Shown: positions 1 to 15,100 of the stretch, in pieces
Layout: the number at the start of each line of letters is the position of its first letter
How positions within the stretch are numbered: the first letter of the stretch is position 1
DNA from: Trachythela sp. YZ-2020
Lineage: Eukaryota > Cnidaria > Anthozoa > Malacalcyonacea > Clavulariidae
Direction: 5' to 3'
NCBI GenBank assembly: GCA_016169945.1
Contig: JADLSH010000369.1
Location: 8,147,001 to 8,211,000 of the forward strand
Length of the DNA: 64,000 nt
The notes under the pieces: model-generated
Seen by the model: only the letters and a program-made list of their open reading frames with translations
What the model was told of the DNA's origin: nothing
Databases searched by the model: none
Program-made: the position numbers and the translations under genes

Positions 1-50
1 CAGAATATCTCATATTCAACGCAGTATACTTATGTCATATTAGACAGTAC

Positions 51-142
51 CTTTCTCTCTTCTTCTCCAGTTTCTTCACAAGTATTTCACAATATCCAGG
101 ACCACTAACCACATCAAACTGAGTCAAAAATTCCTCCAAGTC
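51..142 (-). CDS. UFL1: UFL1 exon l (last exon in the window)
   Basis: 30 codons plus two bases, [19 protein letters not shown] to KKLEKKRE, matching the family's IEDFISCLD...KKRER. Donor GTACTG at 50-49. The remaining C-terminal exons lie off the left edge. Confidence 0.85.
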
Positions 143-3100
143 CTATATTGTGTAATATGGAAATTATTAATAAAAAACCCTTAGGCTAGACTTGTTCCAA
201 GCCTTTCTCTCTGAGCTGTCATACTATAAAGCACACTGGGACAACACAGTGAGACTTGAAGAAAATCTACCCCTGGGCGGAAACTGTAGAATCTTCACCA
301 AATATGGCGTAGATATCAGTTGTAAATAAGGGCCATCCTTTATTCGTGCTGCTACAGCAGACGAGAGGAGGAAACGGGATTACCTGGAGAAAACCGGTGG
401 TGTTTGGTAGAGTCAAAATTGAAATCAGTCTTCTTACAATATACCTTCTTACGTAAAGTGCATTTGTACAGTTAACGTCATATGTATAACTTGTGGTGTT
501 TGGTAGAGTCAAAACTGACAGCAGTCTTCTTACAATATACCTTCTTAAATAAAGTGCATTTGTACAGTTAACGTCATATGTATAACTTGTGGTGTTTGAT
601 AGAGTCAAAACTGACAGCAGTCTTCTTACAATATACCTTCTTAAGTAAAGTGCATTTGTACAGTTAACGTCATATGTATAACCTGTGGTGTTTGGTAGAG
701 TCAAAACTGACAGCAGTCTTCTTACAATATACCTTCTTAAGTAAAGTGCATTTGTACAGTTAACGTCATATGTATAACTTGTGGTGTTTGGTAGAGTCAA
801 AACTGACAGCAATCTTCTTACAATATACCTTCTTAAGTAAAGTGCATTTGTACAGTTAACGTCATATGTATAACTTGTGGTGTTTGGTAGAGTCAAAACT
901 GACAGCAGTCTTCTTACAATATATCTTCTTAAGTAAAGTGCATTTGTACAGTTAACGTCATATGTATAACCTGTGGTGTTTGGTAGAGTCAAAACTGACA
1001 GCAATCTTCTTACAATATACCTTCTTAAGTAAAGTGCATTTGTACAGTTAACGCCATATGTATAACTTGTGGTGTTTGGTAGAGTCAAAACTGACAGCAG
1101 TCTTCTTACAATATACCTTCTTAAGTAAAGTGCATTTGTACAGTTAACGTCATATGTATAACTTGTGGTGTTTGGTAGAGTCAAAACTGACAGCAGTCTT
1201 CTTACAATATACCTTCTTAAATAAAGTGCATTTGTACAGTTAACGTCATATGTATAACTTGTGGTGTTTGGTAGAGTCAAAACTGACAGCAGTCTTCTTA
1301 CAATATATCTTCTTAAGTAAAGTGCAATTGTACAGTTAACGTCATATGTATAACCTGTGGTGTTTGGTAGAGTCAAAACTGACAGCAGTCTTCTTACAAT
1401 ATATCTTCTTAAGTAAAATGCATTTGTACAGTTAACGTCATATGTATAACCTGTGGTGTTTGGTAGAGTCAAAACTGACAGCAATCTTCTTACAATATAC
1501 CTTCTTAAGTAAAGTGCATTTGTACAGTTAACGTCATATGTATAACTTGTGGTGTTTGGTAGAGTCAAAACTGAAAGCAGTCTTCTTACAATATATCTTC
1601 TTAAGTAAAGTGCATTTGTACAGTTAACGTCATATGTATAACCTGTGGTGTTTGGTAGAGTCAAAACTGACAGCAATCTTCTTACAATATATCTTCTTAA
1701 GTAAAGTGCATTTGTACAGTTAACGTCATATGTATAACCTGTGGTGTTTGGTAGAGTCAAAACTGACAGCAATCTTCTTACAATATATCTTCTTAAGTAA
1801 AGTGCACTTGTACAGTTAACGTCATATGTATAACTTGTGGTGTTTGGTAGAGTCAAAACTGACAGGAGTCTTCTTACAATATATCTTCTTAAGTAAAGTG
1901 CATTTGTACAGTTAACGTCATATGTATAACCTGTGGTGTTTGGTAGAGTCAAAACTGACAGCAGTCTTCTTACAATATATCTTCTTAAGTAAAGTGCATT
2001 TGTACAGTTAACGTCATATGTATAACCTGTGGTGTTTGGTAGAGTCAAAACTGACAGCAATCTTCTTACAATATATCTTCTTAAGTAAAGTGCATTTGTA
2101 CAGTTAACGTCATATGTATAACCTGTGGTGTTTGGTAGAGTCAAAACTGACAGCAATCTTCTTACAATATATCTTCTTAAGTAAAGTGCACTTGTACAGT
2201 TAACGTCATATGTATAACTTGTGGTGTTTGGTAGAGTCAAAACTGACAGGAGTCTTCTTACAATATATCTTCTTAAGTAAAGTGCACTTGTACAGTTAAC
2301 GTCATATGTATAACTTGTGGTGTTTGATAGAGTCAAAACTGAAAGCAATCTTCTTACAATATACCTTCTTAAGTAAAGTGCATTTGTACAGTTAACGTCA
2401 TATGTATAACTTGTGGTGTTTGGTAGAGTCAAAACTGACAGGAGTCTTCTTACAATATATCTTCTTAAGTAAAGTGCACTTGTACAGTTAACGTCATATG
2501 TATAACTTGTGGTGTTTGATAGAGTCAAAACTGAAAGCAATCTTCTTACAATATACCTTCTTAAGTAAAGTGCACTTGTACAGTTAACGTCATATGTGTA
2601 ACTTGTGGTGTTTGGTAGAGTCAAAACTGACAGGAGTCTTCTTACAATATATCTTCTTAAGTAAAGTGCACTTGTACAGTTAACGTCATATGTATAACTT
2701 GTGGTGTTTGATAGAGTCAAAACTGAAAGCAATCTTCTTACAATATACCTTCTTAAGTAAAGTGCACTTGTACAGTTAACGTCATATGTATAACTTGTGG
2801 TGTTTGGTAGAGTCAAAACTGACAGGAGTCTTCTTACAATATACCTTCTTAAGTAAAGTGCACTTGTACAGTTAACGTCATATGTATAACTTGTGGTGTT
2901 TGATAGAGTCAAAACTGAAAGCAATCTTCTTACAATATACCTTCTTAAGTAAAGTGCACTTGTACAGTTAACGTCATATGTATAACTTGTGGTGTTTGGT
3001 AGAGTCAAAACTGACAGGAGTCTTCTTACAATATACCTTCTTAAGTAAAGTGCACTTGTACAGTTAACGTCATATGTATAACTTGAGATAATGCTCAAAC

Positions 3101-6100
3101 TTTTTAGTTTTACATTAACGATAATCACTGCAATCCGTTTAGAAATTTCCTTACATTTTTTGGCACTTCAAATTGAAGTATATATATATTCATCAATATT
3201 GTTATTACGGTGCAAATCAAATCATTTACCACTTATTTTGGTATGATTGTACTTACCTTTCCGTTCAACGACGACGTTAATTTGCTCAAAACATTTCGGT
3301 TTTTCTCTGGTAACTTCGAAATAATTTTCAGCCTTGTCTAAAAACGAGAGAAAATAATGATTTCTTTCCCGACCAACATAAATTCACGTTCAATTCACGT
3401 TCAATTCACGTTCAATTCACGTTCAATTCGTATTCATAGTGGCGCAATATCCACTATGAAAACTAACCCGAATTTTCCTCGAGTTAACGCTGGTTTTCTG
3501 AAGTGTAAATGCAACATCAACCCCATGTCAAATCAGGTTTGGTACGCCGTACACTTATAACTTACATTAATACTCCAAACAATTAACCCGGATTAATCAG
3601 AGTTAACCCTGGGAAACCTGGGTGAGATTGCGAAGTATAAATTGGCCTTATATTCAATTGTAAAGCTTGACTCTCGTTATAGACAGAGCTCCGCAAAATA
3701 TGGCCTTAAACTCAACAAATCAAACTTATGATCTGTTTGATGTTAAAAAAAACAAATTATTATGGCAAGGAGATCTTTCTCAATTAAAGACATTCGTTGC
3801 GAATGAAGTGAATCAAAGAGATGCTGAAAATGCGATATGGCGATCGCCGAGCGGAGGCACATGGTGCTTTAAAGGCGAAGGCGATGATCTGTTAGTAACG
3901 TGGCACAGCAAAAGCAAAACGATCTCTTTTGACGGTAAAGCGGCTGATGAAATTAAAGAACGAATTCACGAAGCTATAAGCAACAAATATACAGATTTGA
4001 CAAATGTCGAAGTCGCAAATGTAGAAGCCACCAATGTTGAAGCCACCAATGTTGAAGCCGCAAAGGTCGAAGCTACAAATGTCGAAGCCACAAATGTCAA
4101 GGCTACAAACGACGAAACCGCAGATATCGAAGGCTCGAAGCCAGAGATAATACTAACGCTATCGAATTGGTCAACATCAGTGATTCTACCTTACTGCCTA
4201 ATGATTTATGCGGTAAGTGGTCTGATCTAGCTGACAAGGTTGAACTCCTCGAAGATCGAATGAATAATAACTTTATGGATATCGCAAAATCAATAAACAG
4301 TTTGAAAGCAAAGGAAGGATTAAATACGGAGCTCTCCCGTGAATATGTTGATAGTATTGTGCGGGAAAATGTAAAATTAAGACAGGATAATGAAAATTTA
4401 AGGGAGCGTTCTGAAAATCTTTCGTATATTATATCAGATCTAAACACTAAAGCTAAAAGATTCGAAAATGAGAAAGAATCCCTGATTACAGCTTTGGGAA
4501 TGTTACAATCAGATCTAAATGAGAAATATAAAGGGGCTGATTGGCAAACTGTCAAAGGTTCTGTTATAAAAAACGGTAGTTGTAAACAGATGTCCGCATC
4601 TAGTATAGATGCTGATATCAATCCAAATGTCGAGATTAGCAACAGATTTGAAAGTCTAATTTACGAAGGCGATGAAGAATCTGATGATCAAGAAATTCCT
4701 AACACGACAAAAACAAAAGAGAAATTAAGCCTTCAACGAAAGGGCTTTGGTAAGAATCAAATGAGCGAATCTGATGACAAAGCTTCTCAATCGAAAGTCA
4801 ACAAGCAGACGTCACAGCAGATTAATCAGGAACAAAAGCATAAGAAGAATAAGAATAAGAATAAGAAACAAAAGGTGAAGAATAACGAACAAAAGGCAAA
4901 GGAAAACGAGCAAACAAGAGAAGCGCATAAGGCAAGTGAGGAAATAACAGCAGAAAGACAACGCACTAAAGAAACGGTTGTTATAGCTGGAGATTCGATT
5001 ATAAAATATGTAAAAGGTTGGGAAGTATCCAACACTGACAGAAACGTAATAGTTAAGTCTTTCTCAGGTGCAACAGTTAATGATATGTCTGATTTCTTAA
5101 AGCCCACTGCACGAAAGCAACCCGATAAGCTCATTATCCATGCAGGCACAAACGACATACGCTATTCAAGTCCTAAAGAAATTGCAAAGAAAATTATCGA
5201 GTTAGCAGAGAATTTTAAAAAGGATTGCAATGATACTGAAGTCATCATCTCTTCTTTAGTCACTAGATGCGATAGAGAGGAACTTACAACGAAGGTAAAT
5301 GAGACCAACAATATACTAAAGTCAAGCTGCTTGAAGAAAAAGCTTGCATTTTTAGACAATAGTAATATTAGTCGCTCTCATTTAAATAGTAGAGGACTGC
5401 ATTTAAACCGAGAAGGTAGCTCTTTGCTTCAGGCAAACTTTTCATATTTCTTAAGTTCGCATAATTGAAATGAGGACGGGTCGAGGAGGAGTGCTAATGA
5501 TGCCTGTTTAAATATTCCGAAAACAAGGGGTTTTAAGATGGCTATGCTTAATGTAGCTAGCCTTCCGAAACACCTTGATGAAATCCGATTATTACTTCAT
5601 GATAAATATCTAGATGTTTTAGCAGTTAATGAAACCTGTTTGGACTCCACTATTTCCGATGGGATTGTTAGCATTGAAGGTTATGACTTGCTACGTGCTG
5701 ATCGGAATAGAAATGGAGGAGGGGTATGTATTTATATAAGACGCCATATAAATTATGAAAATCGCCCTGATCTAATTCCAACAGGCCTTGAAGCTGTCTG
5801 TGTGGAAATTAAGCAGGCTAATAGTCAATCTTTTATAGTTTCAAGTATTTATAGACCACCATGTTCCGCTAGTGAAGTGTTTATAAAAATTGAGAGGCTA
5901 ATCAAATCAATTGATGATGAAAATATAGAATTTTATATTTTGGGAGATTTAAATTGTAATATGCTAGAACCAACTTTGTCCACCACTAGAAGGCTTCAAG
6001 ACGTTTTGGAATTATATCAGCTTACACAATTAATTAATAACCCTACGCCTATTACCCAGTCTAGCCAATCATTATTGGATGTAGTAATTGCGTCAATGCC

Positions 6101-9100
6101 TGAAAAAAATTTTTTCAGGTGTAGTCCATCTCGGAATTAGTGATCACAGCCTCATTTACAGTATTCGGAAAATAAGTACAAGAATAAAAACTGATTTACA
6201 AGGTTCTGTCGAGTATAGAAATTTTAAGAATTTCAATGTTTCAGGCTTTCTATATGACTTACAAAATATACCTTGGGAAGAAATAAGATTTAAAAGAAAT
6301 GTAGATGAAATGTGGCGGTTATGGAAAACATTCTTTGTAGATGTGCTGGATAAACACGCCCCTGTGAGAGTAAAAAGACTAAGAAAAGGGGGCAATATTC
6401 CTTGGGTAAGCCGGGAAGTAAAGGAAAAATTATTTAAAAGAGATGCTCTTAAGCGTAAAGCAATAAAGACAAATAAAGAAGAAGACTGGAGACTATATAA
6501 GTCATCTAGAAATGTTGCTAACACTGCTTTGCGCAGTGCTAAAAGAGATTATTATGCAAACAAATTCACAAATAATAAACAGAATCCTAAATATGCTTGG
6601 AGAACAATAAACGATATATTAGGTCGAAACAGAAAACAGACTACGATTAATGAAATTAAACTTCCAGGTAAAACTGTTACATCGACCGACGAATTAGTCG
6701 ACATTTTTAATGATCATTTTAGTAATATTGGCCCAAAGCTTGCTGAGTCTATTCCAAATGACAATGACGTTAGTTTTCGAGATTTTATTACTCAACAAAA
6801 ATCTAAGACAAAGAACAGTTTCTCATTTCGACCATTTCGACCACCAAAGCGACTGGAATGGATAAAATTTCAGCTAAAATTCTACAAGTAGCAGCTCCAG
6901 TTATTGCACCTTCTCTTACTGAGATTTTTAATATGTCAATTGACTCGGATCAATTTCCTTCTGATTGGAAAGCTGCAAGGGTTATTCCATTGTTTAAGAA
7001 AGGTCAGCGGTCCATGTTGGACAACTATAGACCGATATCAATCCTTCCTGTAGTAAGTAAACTTATGGAAAGAATTATGTATGATCAAATGTATGAGTAT
7101 CTTAGCCAGAATAATCTTTTCTCAAAACACCAATTTGGTTTCAGACCTTATCATTCCACAACTACTACATTATTGGATTGTACGAACGAATGGTATACCA
7201 ACATGGACCGTGGGCTGTATAACTTAGTTATTTTTCTTGACCTAAAAAAAGCATTCGATACAGTCGACCACGAAATACTGTTAAGTAAGTTTGAAATGTA
7301 TGGTTTCCAAAGGAAAGCATTAAATCTTTTACGTTGCTATTTGACGCACCGAACTCAAAGTTGTCAATTGGCCAGTGAGGAAACTCTCGGTGGAGAAAGA
7401 AATCATTTGTGGCATTCCTCAGGGAAGTATACTCGGCCCTCTCTTATTTATTATGTATATAAATGATTTGCCAAGCTGCCTAGAACGCACAACTCCAAGA
7501 ATGTTTGCTGATGATACTAACTTAACGGCAGTAGGCAGAACAATTAGTGAGGCGGAAGAGAGGGCGAGCGTAGACATGAGGAATGTTCAGAAATGGCTTT
7601 GTGCAAATAAACTAAGTCTAAATATAATGAAAACCGAGTATGTTGTAATTGGAACACGACATAAAATAAGTAATATTGATACCCATCAAGGAGTTAAAAT
7701 AAATAATCAATTGATTAAAAAAGTTAAAAATACCAAAGCTCTTGGAGTTGAATTAGACGAAAACTTGAGTTGGGAAAAACACATTAACCATATTAGCAGT
7801 AAAATATCATCAGGTATTGGGGCTATTAGAAAAATGAGGGAGTATGTCGAACAAGACATTTTGATAAAAGTTTATAATGCCTTAATCCAACCTTATTTTG
7901 ATTATTGCTGTGAAGTATGGGATACACTTAATAAAGGCCTAAGCGAACGTCTACAGAAATTCCAAAACAGAGCGGCTAGGTTGATCATGAACTTAAAAAA
8001 TGAACATGGTCAGTCTATTTTGGCACGAAAATCTCTAGGCTGGGTAACACTTGAAGAGCGTAGGGCACAAATGAAAGCCAGGCTCATGTACAAGACAGTT
8101 AATGGTTTAGCCCCCCAACGACTATGCGAAGCTTTCCAAAATCTGAATACCATTCATGACCATAATCTGAGAGGTTCTTCAACAAGGTTTTATATTCCAA
8201 GACCAAAAACGGAATCCTTAAAAAAAAGCTTCCAATATTGTGGGGCTAAACTATGGAATCAGATACCTGAAGAGATACGCAATTCGGTATCGTATAATTC
8301 GTTCTGTAAAAAGCTATCTTCCTCGACCTTAATCTCGACTTAAAGTAGTAGTTAATTTTTTGTCTAAATAGGTATATAATTGTATTTGTTATGTATGTAA
8401 TATTAGAGCTAGTATATAAATAATAATTTGTAAGTACACATCCCTTTTGGAAATCAGCTTTTGCTGAAAAGGCCAATGTGTTTAAATAAAGTTGATCTAT
8501 CTATCTATCTAAACCTGAGCTGAAAAAGCTGCGGGTGTGCGGGTACCACTCGTGAGGAAAGCTTACTGGCATTGAGGAAGCTAATGAAACGCATTGCAAA
8601 GCAGTAAGTACTAGACTAGTCAGGCTAGTATTAGTAGCAACAGTCAGCACTCAGTTAGACTAGCAGTACTGCAATGGCCAACCTATATACCCATGTTGGA
8701 AATTGTGCAACATTTTATTGATATTAATTATTTAGGGATAGAAACATTCTCGCGTGCGTATCTAATTAAAGATGTGATGACAAGTAACCAAAAATAGTAA
8801 TATGAGACTTTTGATTGACATATGAACTGGTAAGCGATTTAGATATAATATAGACTATAGTTGGGGAGAGGTTGTAGACATAAACAAAGTGTTGTAGACT
8901 TGTAGACAATATATATACTTTTGGAATTTATCTTGCGAGTTTTGTTGCGAACGAGCCGCGTTATCAATACGCATTCGCGACACCCAGGTAAAAGCCTGCA
9001 TGTCGGAAATTTCCAGTTATTTTGAGGAAGGTTGGGAAAACCCAAAATCCTACCCGGAGGTTGAAAACATTTTGCAACTTTGTTGTTAACTAAGATTTGT

Positions 9101-12100
9101 CATCTTAGTGATTATGAACTCTATGTTTACCTCGTGTGTTAATGTGATTATGAACTCTATGTTTACCTCGTGTGTTAATGTGTTAGGGTCTGACACTGCC
9201 ATCATTTGGTCAGCGGCTAAACAATTAATAGCTAAATTTGCCATATCAGTACACAACGTCTTGAGAAGATGACGTGAAATGATTGGTTGAACTTCATCTG
9301 TAGAAAGAGAAAATCATGGTTTCGTTGTGTACATTACCGAAAGTCCAGTACATGCAGCGTACAATATAGAGAAGAGAGAGATTCAAGTACGAGTACAAGA
9401 GGACTGGGGCGTGACTGGGGCGTAAATGACGGACCTTAGTCAAATTATTCGTAGTCAAATTATTTAAAAGTGGTGAATTAACGCATTGCCTCTCTTGCAT
9501 GGCTGACTTGAAAATGGACAGAGAATGCAGGAGTAGTACTGTACATGTTCAGCCTCGTACCCAGGCGCTTTGGCTTGCTACACGGTTATGTCACGAGCGC
9601 GCGGAACAACACGCGAGGGGAGAAATGGAAAATTCGGCGGGAAGCGCCTGGGTACGAGGCTTGTACATGTTCATTAATATGGTGCCGTACAGAACTTACG
9701 CGAGTCTCACTCTTGCTTTCTCCTGAGCTCCTTAGCTGATGAACGAGTTTCGGCGAAAGGGTAATTTTTCACGAAACGTTCGACTTTAAGAGTTTTATGT
9801 TCTTAAATCTCACAAAATAATTGTATACATATATACACATAGTCTCAAGAGTTAAGAGAATTCTTCGAAATCTGCAGCTTTACACATTTATGAAATACAT
9901 TTTAAAGAGTGCTGTTGTCAAATTGTTTGTTATATCGCGAATTAAAAAACATTTTCTCACCTGGTAGCTTTTCCAGACCTTTCTGAAAGAGACGAATATT
10001 CGTATATAATCCTGTGACTTTATCTTGTAACTCTACATGAAGTTTCCGTTTTTGATCTCCTGATGTAAGGAAGACTGTTCGAGCTACTTCTTGATAGTTC
10101 CTCATCAACGGTCTAAAATATCAACAGACAGGATACTTATTGACGATTATTGCTATCACAATGTAAGTTTCAACCGTCATTCCTATACTGTATACTTGTA
10201 CGTTTTTGGTGAAAACAAACAGTCAAGCCTTAATCTCGGGGCAAACTAGAAAGCAATCTAACCAGTTGATACCTATAACCATGCATGTTTCCTGAAGGTG
10301 GGCAAACCAGGAAACATAGTTTGTGCAACAAAACTATAGTCATGGCAGAATACCTGTGTAAATATTCAGACAATTCATCAATCAGTTCTTCAGGAGTATC
10401 AGTAAGATGTCCAGTAAGAACTGCTCCTATCTGTATGTAAGAATAAAACAAAAATACAGTTAAAATACCGTTCAAATGACCATTATTTAAGAAGTGACAC
10501 TTCCACAGCAGGCTTAAATAACAACACATACTATAACTCCCCTCCCCCTCCTCATAATATTGCTACATTTTATTCTTTTCAATTCTTGAGAATAGGTGCA
10601 TGGTATTATCGTGCAGCAGATAATGGCCAACCGGGAGTTGTCAATCTAGAGTGACAAAAGGTTCATTCACTTCCAAAGTGAACAGCTTTGAAGTTGACCG
10701 CCATGTGCTGTCCAGTAACATTTACTGAAACCCGCCTATAACCGCGGTACAAGTCAATACTATTCTGAACATAACTGCATCCATACATAAGGTACAGATC
10801 TACATTGCTAATATCAAATCTATATCACTTACCTCTTCTTGTGTCATAAACTGCAGTATTAGAAGGTCTCGTTTCATCTTCCTCAGTCTGTTTCTCAGCC
10901 TTCAGCTTGCTTTTGTCCTTCTGTAATTGAAGAACGAAAAACCATTAAAATATAATGCAGCATAGCACTTGATTTTGTTAGCCACTGTAAAGGGACTAAA
11001 GGGTATATGGGGGAGTATGTTAAATATTGCAGAATTACCAAAATCTAGGGAGGCAGCTGTATGCGTTGACCTTACACGTATACAGTTCTTTATGGCATGT
11101 TGGGATCTTTATAGTTCTAAATAGTTCTTCGAAAATGCAGAGAGTGGCCTTTCAGCGACCGTAGATATTCAACATATCTTGCAAGAGCATGACCTCGACC
11201 CCATACTGTAAATATGCACGATATACTTTCCCAATTTATTACATATACAATTTTTAGACCTAGCCAGAGGCATTTGCAAAAAATGCAACTTAGGCCCTCT
11301 GGCAGGAATTGAACCTGCGGCCCTGAATGGAACCTGAGCTACAGAGTCCAGTTGCTGAGCATTAACCACAAGTTCGGTATATATGAACTTGCATATCATA
11401 TATAACGAATCATATATACCGAACTTGTGGTTAATGCTCAGCAACATGATATTAAGTTACATCAGTTACAGTACATGGAATTGGGCACTGTGCTTTGACT
11501 GGCCAATATCGACAAAGCACTCAAATGTGCCCATCCTTGTCCTTACCCTAGTTTACTGTTAACTTTTATGGTCTATAACACGTTTCCCTCATGAAATAAG
11601 GTTTTATCACATAGTTTGAGAAGTGACGTCAAAACTACGTTCCAGTCTGATTCTAGTTATGCGCGGCGTGCTGGCTTCAGAACGACAGGGTGAAATGTAC
11701 CTTCTTAGTTTTGACCTCCCTCGCTCCTCTCCCACCTCCACCTTTACTTCCTCCTCCAGACGAGGCTTTTGCTCGACGTTCTTCTTTCTTGTCTTGTTTT
11801 GATGATTTCGTGTCTAGGTCATGGAGGTCTTTCTTTGATAGTTCAGCCAGCAGTGCAGGGGAGGTCACTGCATCCTGTAAAGTACACAAGTTGATAAAAG
11901 TAATAACATCGTTTGCAACAGTCGCGGATAAATATCTAGTATGCTCAATATGTAAAACTTTCATGTTTTGAAGAGCATTCACAGCATTATAGATTTTGAT
12001 CAGCGAATCATGTCCAACAAGCCTCAAGCTGATTGGCTATGCTAATTGAGACTTTCAAATGTTACAAACATTGAAGTTTCATACGAAAATCAACAATGTT

Positions 12101-15100
12101 TTACTGTTCATCCTTCGATTCAAGCGACGGTAACATGCATACGTGTTACGGTATTATAGTACGTGAGGCCGGTTTAGGGGTCCGCTCTTAAGCCCGCTCT
12201 AAACAAGGCGAATTTTTCGCGCGAAGAGAATCGAAAAGCAAAGTTATTATTATTATACTTATTTGACATTCCCAAATGGGTTTTTCAATGACAATTTACA
12301 GGTATAAATGTAAGAAAATTTCTACATAATATTTAAGAATAATATAATATAATATTATATAATATTATTATATTTATAAAAAAATTCTAAAAACAAACTG
12401 TATCTTTATGTGGTTGAATTAAAACATGAAAAAGTTCACTATCAATGCTTCTTCATTAGATCAGTCTTAAGTTTTATTTTAAAACTGTTTAGATTAGTTA
12501 TTAATTTTGTCTCTTTATCAAGTTCGTTCCATAATTTTGTACCTCTATACTTAAAAGTTCTTTGTCCAGTACAAGTTCGAAACTTTGGGATATCTAAATC
12601 TTCATTTCTTCTTGTATTACGATCGTGAACTTGATCTCTTTGTTTGAATTTATCACAGAGATATGAAGGAGCTTGGCCATTTATACATTTAAACATTAAT
12701 AGTGTATCTCTGTATAACAAGTGTTCTTTAATTGGTAGCCATCCAAGTGCACTTATTGTTGGAGATATATGATCAAATTTCTGCACACCCGATATTATTC
12801 TTGCGGCATAATTTTGAATTAATTGAATTTTGTCAATATTGCCTTCTGATGTATTAGACCATACGGATGAACAGTAATTGATTTTACTCATTACCAATGT
12901 ATCTATAATCATAGCGAGGGTCTTCTGGTCAAATAAATGTTTCACCCTATTGATTTGGCCTAATTTAGAAATACAAGAAGAGGATAAGGCCTGAATATGT
13001 TTATTGTAGGATAAGAGAGAATCGAGGAACATACCAAGATCTTTCACTTCCGTTATCGGTATAAGATCTTTGCTTATGAAGTTTATGTTAGGTGGAGACT
13101 ATGGTTACAACACCATTGAAATATTCTTTGTAGGTCTTCTTCTATGGCTTCAAGGGAACAGTTTATGCTTGATACGGGAAAAGTTAGAAAAGTTTTCGAG
13201 TCGTCCACAAATGATTCTAGATTATTTAACAAAAAATTTATTTGGATCAATCTAAATACAAACATGCAAAAAAAAGCGAATATTTACATAGTACAACGCA
13301 GACATTTTAAAGTTGGATCCAAAAAGGCAAGGTACGAACGGGACTCTTCAAAAAGTTCCCATGAAAGGCACCTGCCGTCCAATTATATCATTATATGTAC
13401 AATTATATATACATAGTACACATACGCACGCTCACACACAAAACACACACAGACAGGTTACACACAAACGCTTAAAGATAGACTATTAAAACACACATTT
13501 ATATTTGCTATTCTCTGTGACAAGGACAGTCAAGCACCAAGGACCAAGTACAGGATAGTTCAACATCATATACTGAGCGTAGAAGTTCTAAATATCTGCG
13601 TTTAAGAAAGTTTTTGAAAGTGTTAGGGCTAGAAAATGTATCTGGATTGACATCTTGACATACACTGTTCCACGGTTTGACAATACGATTGAAATAGGAA
13701 GATTGAAACGTAACAGTTCTGCACATGGGAGTTTGAAGCATTACACCAGTGGTTTGGCTGAGTCGAGTACGTCCATGCTGAATAAAAGAGACGTGATTGT
13801 TAATGTTAAGATCGACGTAACCATATAACGCCTTGAAGAAAAATACGAGATCTTTCATCTCTCTATCGTAGGAGAGTGGTAAGAGTTCCAACTTTAACAG
13901 TCGTTGCTTGTATGGCATTTCGCAAGTCCTGGTTCTTAGAATTCATTTCGTGGCTCTTCGTTGAACTCTTTCAATCCTTTCACTGAGTTGTCTGTTGTGA
14001 GTTGGCGACCAAACTTGTGTTGCGTAGCTGAGCTTCGACTTTACCAGCGAAATATATAATGTACGTCTGATGTTGATGTCTGTTAGTGAGTAGCAAGTCC
14101 TCTTAACCACACCAAGCTGCCTGTTTGCTTTCGATACCATTTCGTTGATATACAAGTTCCACTGCAGTTTGCTGGAGAAGATTACGCCAAGGTCTTTCTC
14201 GTCATCAACTCTCAACAGCTCTTTCGACCCGAGATGGTAGGGAAAAGAAACTGGGGTCTTCTTGCGCGTCACCGACAATACTTTACACTTTGACCCGTTG
14301 AATTTAATGTTGTTATCCTGACTCCAAGCATCAAGGTTTGTTAAGGTTTGTTGCAACTGGTTGCAGTCACTCACTGATGTTATGTTCTTGTAAAGCTTAG
14401 TGTCGTCTGCAAATAGCGCTGGAACTGCTTCGTTGTTGATGACTTCAGGAGCATCGTTGATAAAAATAACGAACAGCATTGGACCCAGGATACTACCTTG
14501 CGGCACTCCGGATGTAACAGGGGTCCATTGCGATGCAGCACCGTCCACTACGACCAGGGGCGCCGTGGGTCCCATGTTTTAGGGGGGGCCCAACCGCAGC
14601 ATTTTCCGACGATATTCCGTAATAATATTAAATTTTCCGACGATATTATTTTTATTTTTCTTGTCGACGGGGGGGGACACTTCGAGTTAAAAAAAAATTT
14701 CCCGGACTATACAATTCATACAACGATATTCCAACAATCTAAACTTATTTTCGAAAAACGCAAACTGAGTCTCATTTCCGTTATTTCATCAACATGTTTT
14801 CGCATTCGTATATGCAACTATCCTTCACCTTGAAGATTCCGACAACATTACCAATTTTCCGACGTGTCTCAACGATAGGGGGGGCCATGGCCCCCCTGGC
14901 CCCCCCGGCCACGGCGCCACTGACTACGACTCTCTGACGACGATTGTTGAGGTAATCAGCGAACCAATTGAACAGCCTTCCCATCACACCGTAACATTTG
15001 AGTTTTTGAAGGAGAATGGAGTGATCTACGGAATCAAAGACTTTCGCGAAGTCGAGGTATACTATGTCAGTCTGTTCGTTCTTATCAAGTTTTTGTCCTA

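Larger units (their letters stand above)
3650..8512 (+). mobile_element. LINE A, CR1/L2-like, nearly full length but frameshifted
   Basis: Contains an ORF1 with coiled coil and SGNH esterase, an ORF2 with endonuclease and reverse transcriptase, and a short-repeat 3' tail (AAATAAAGTTGATCTATCTA, about 8485-8512), the layout of CR1/L2-group LINEs. The 5' end is estimated, since no target duplication was found. At least four frameshifts make it inactive. It sits antisense in a UFL1 intron. Confidence 0.9.

Noticed and set aside
405..3085. CRISPR-like array
   Set aside because: There are no unique spacers between repeats; the unit is a simple head-to-tail satellite in a eukaryotic intron.
267..3128. 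953-codon open frame as a repeat-protein gene
   Set aside because: The unit length is a multiple of three, so an open frame extends automatically. It starts and ends in intronic and dispersed-repeat sequence with no signal or domain.
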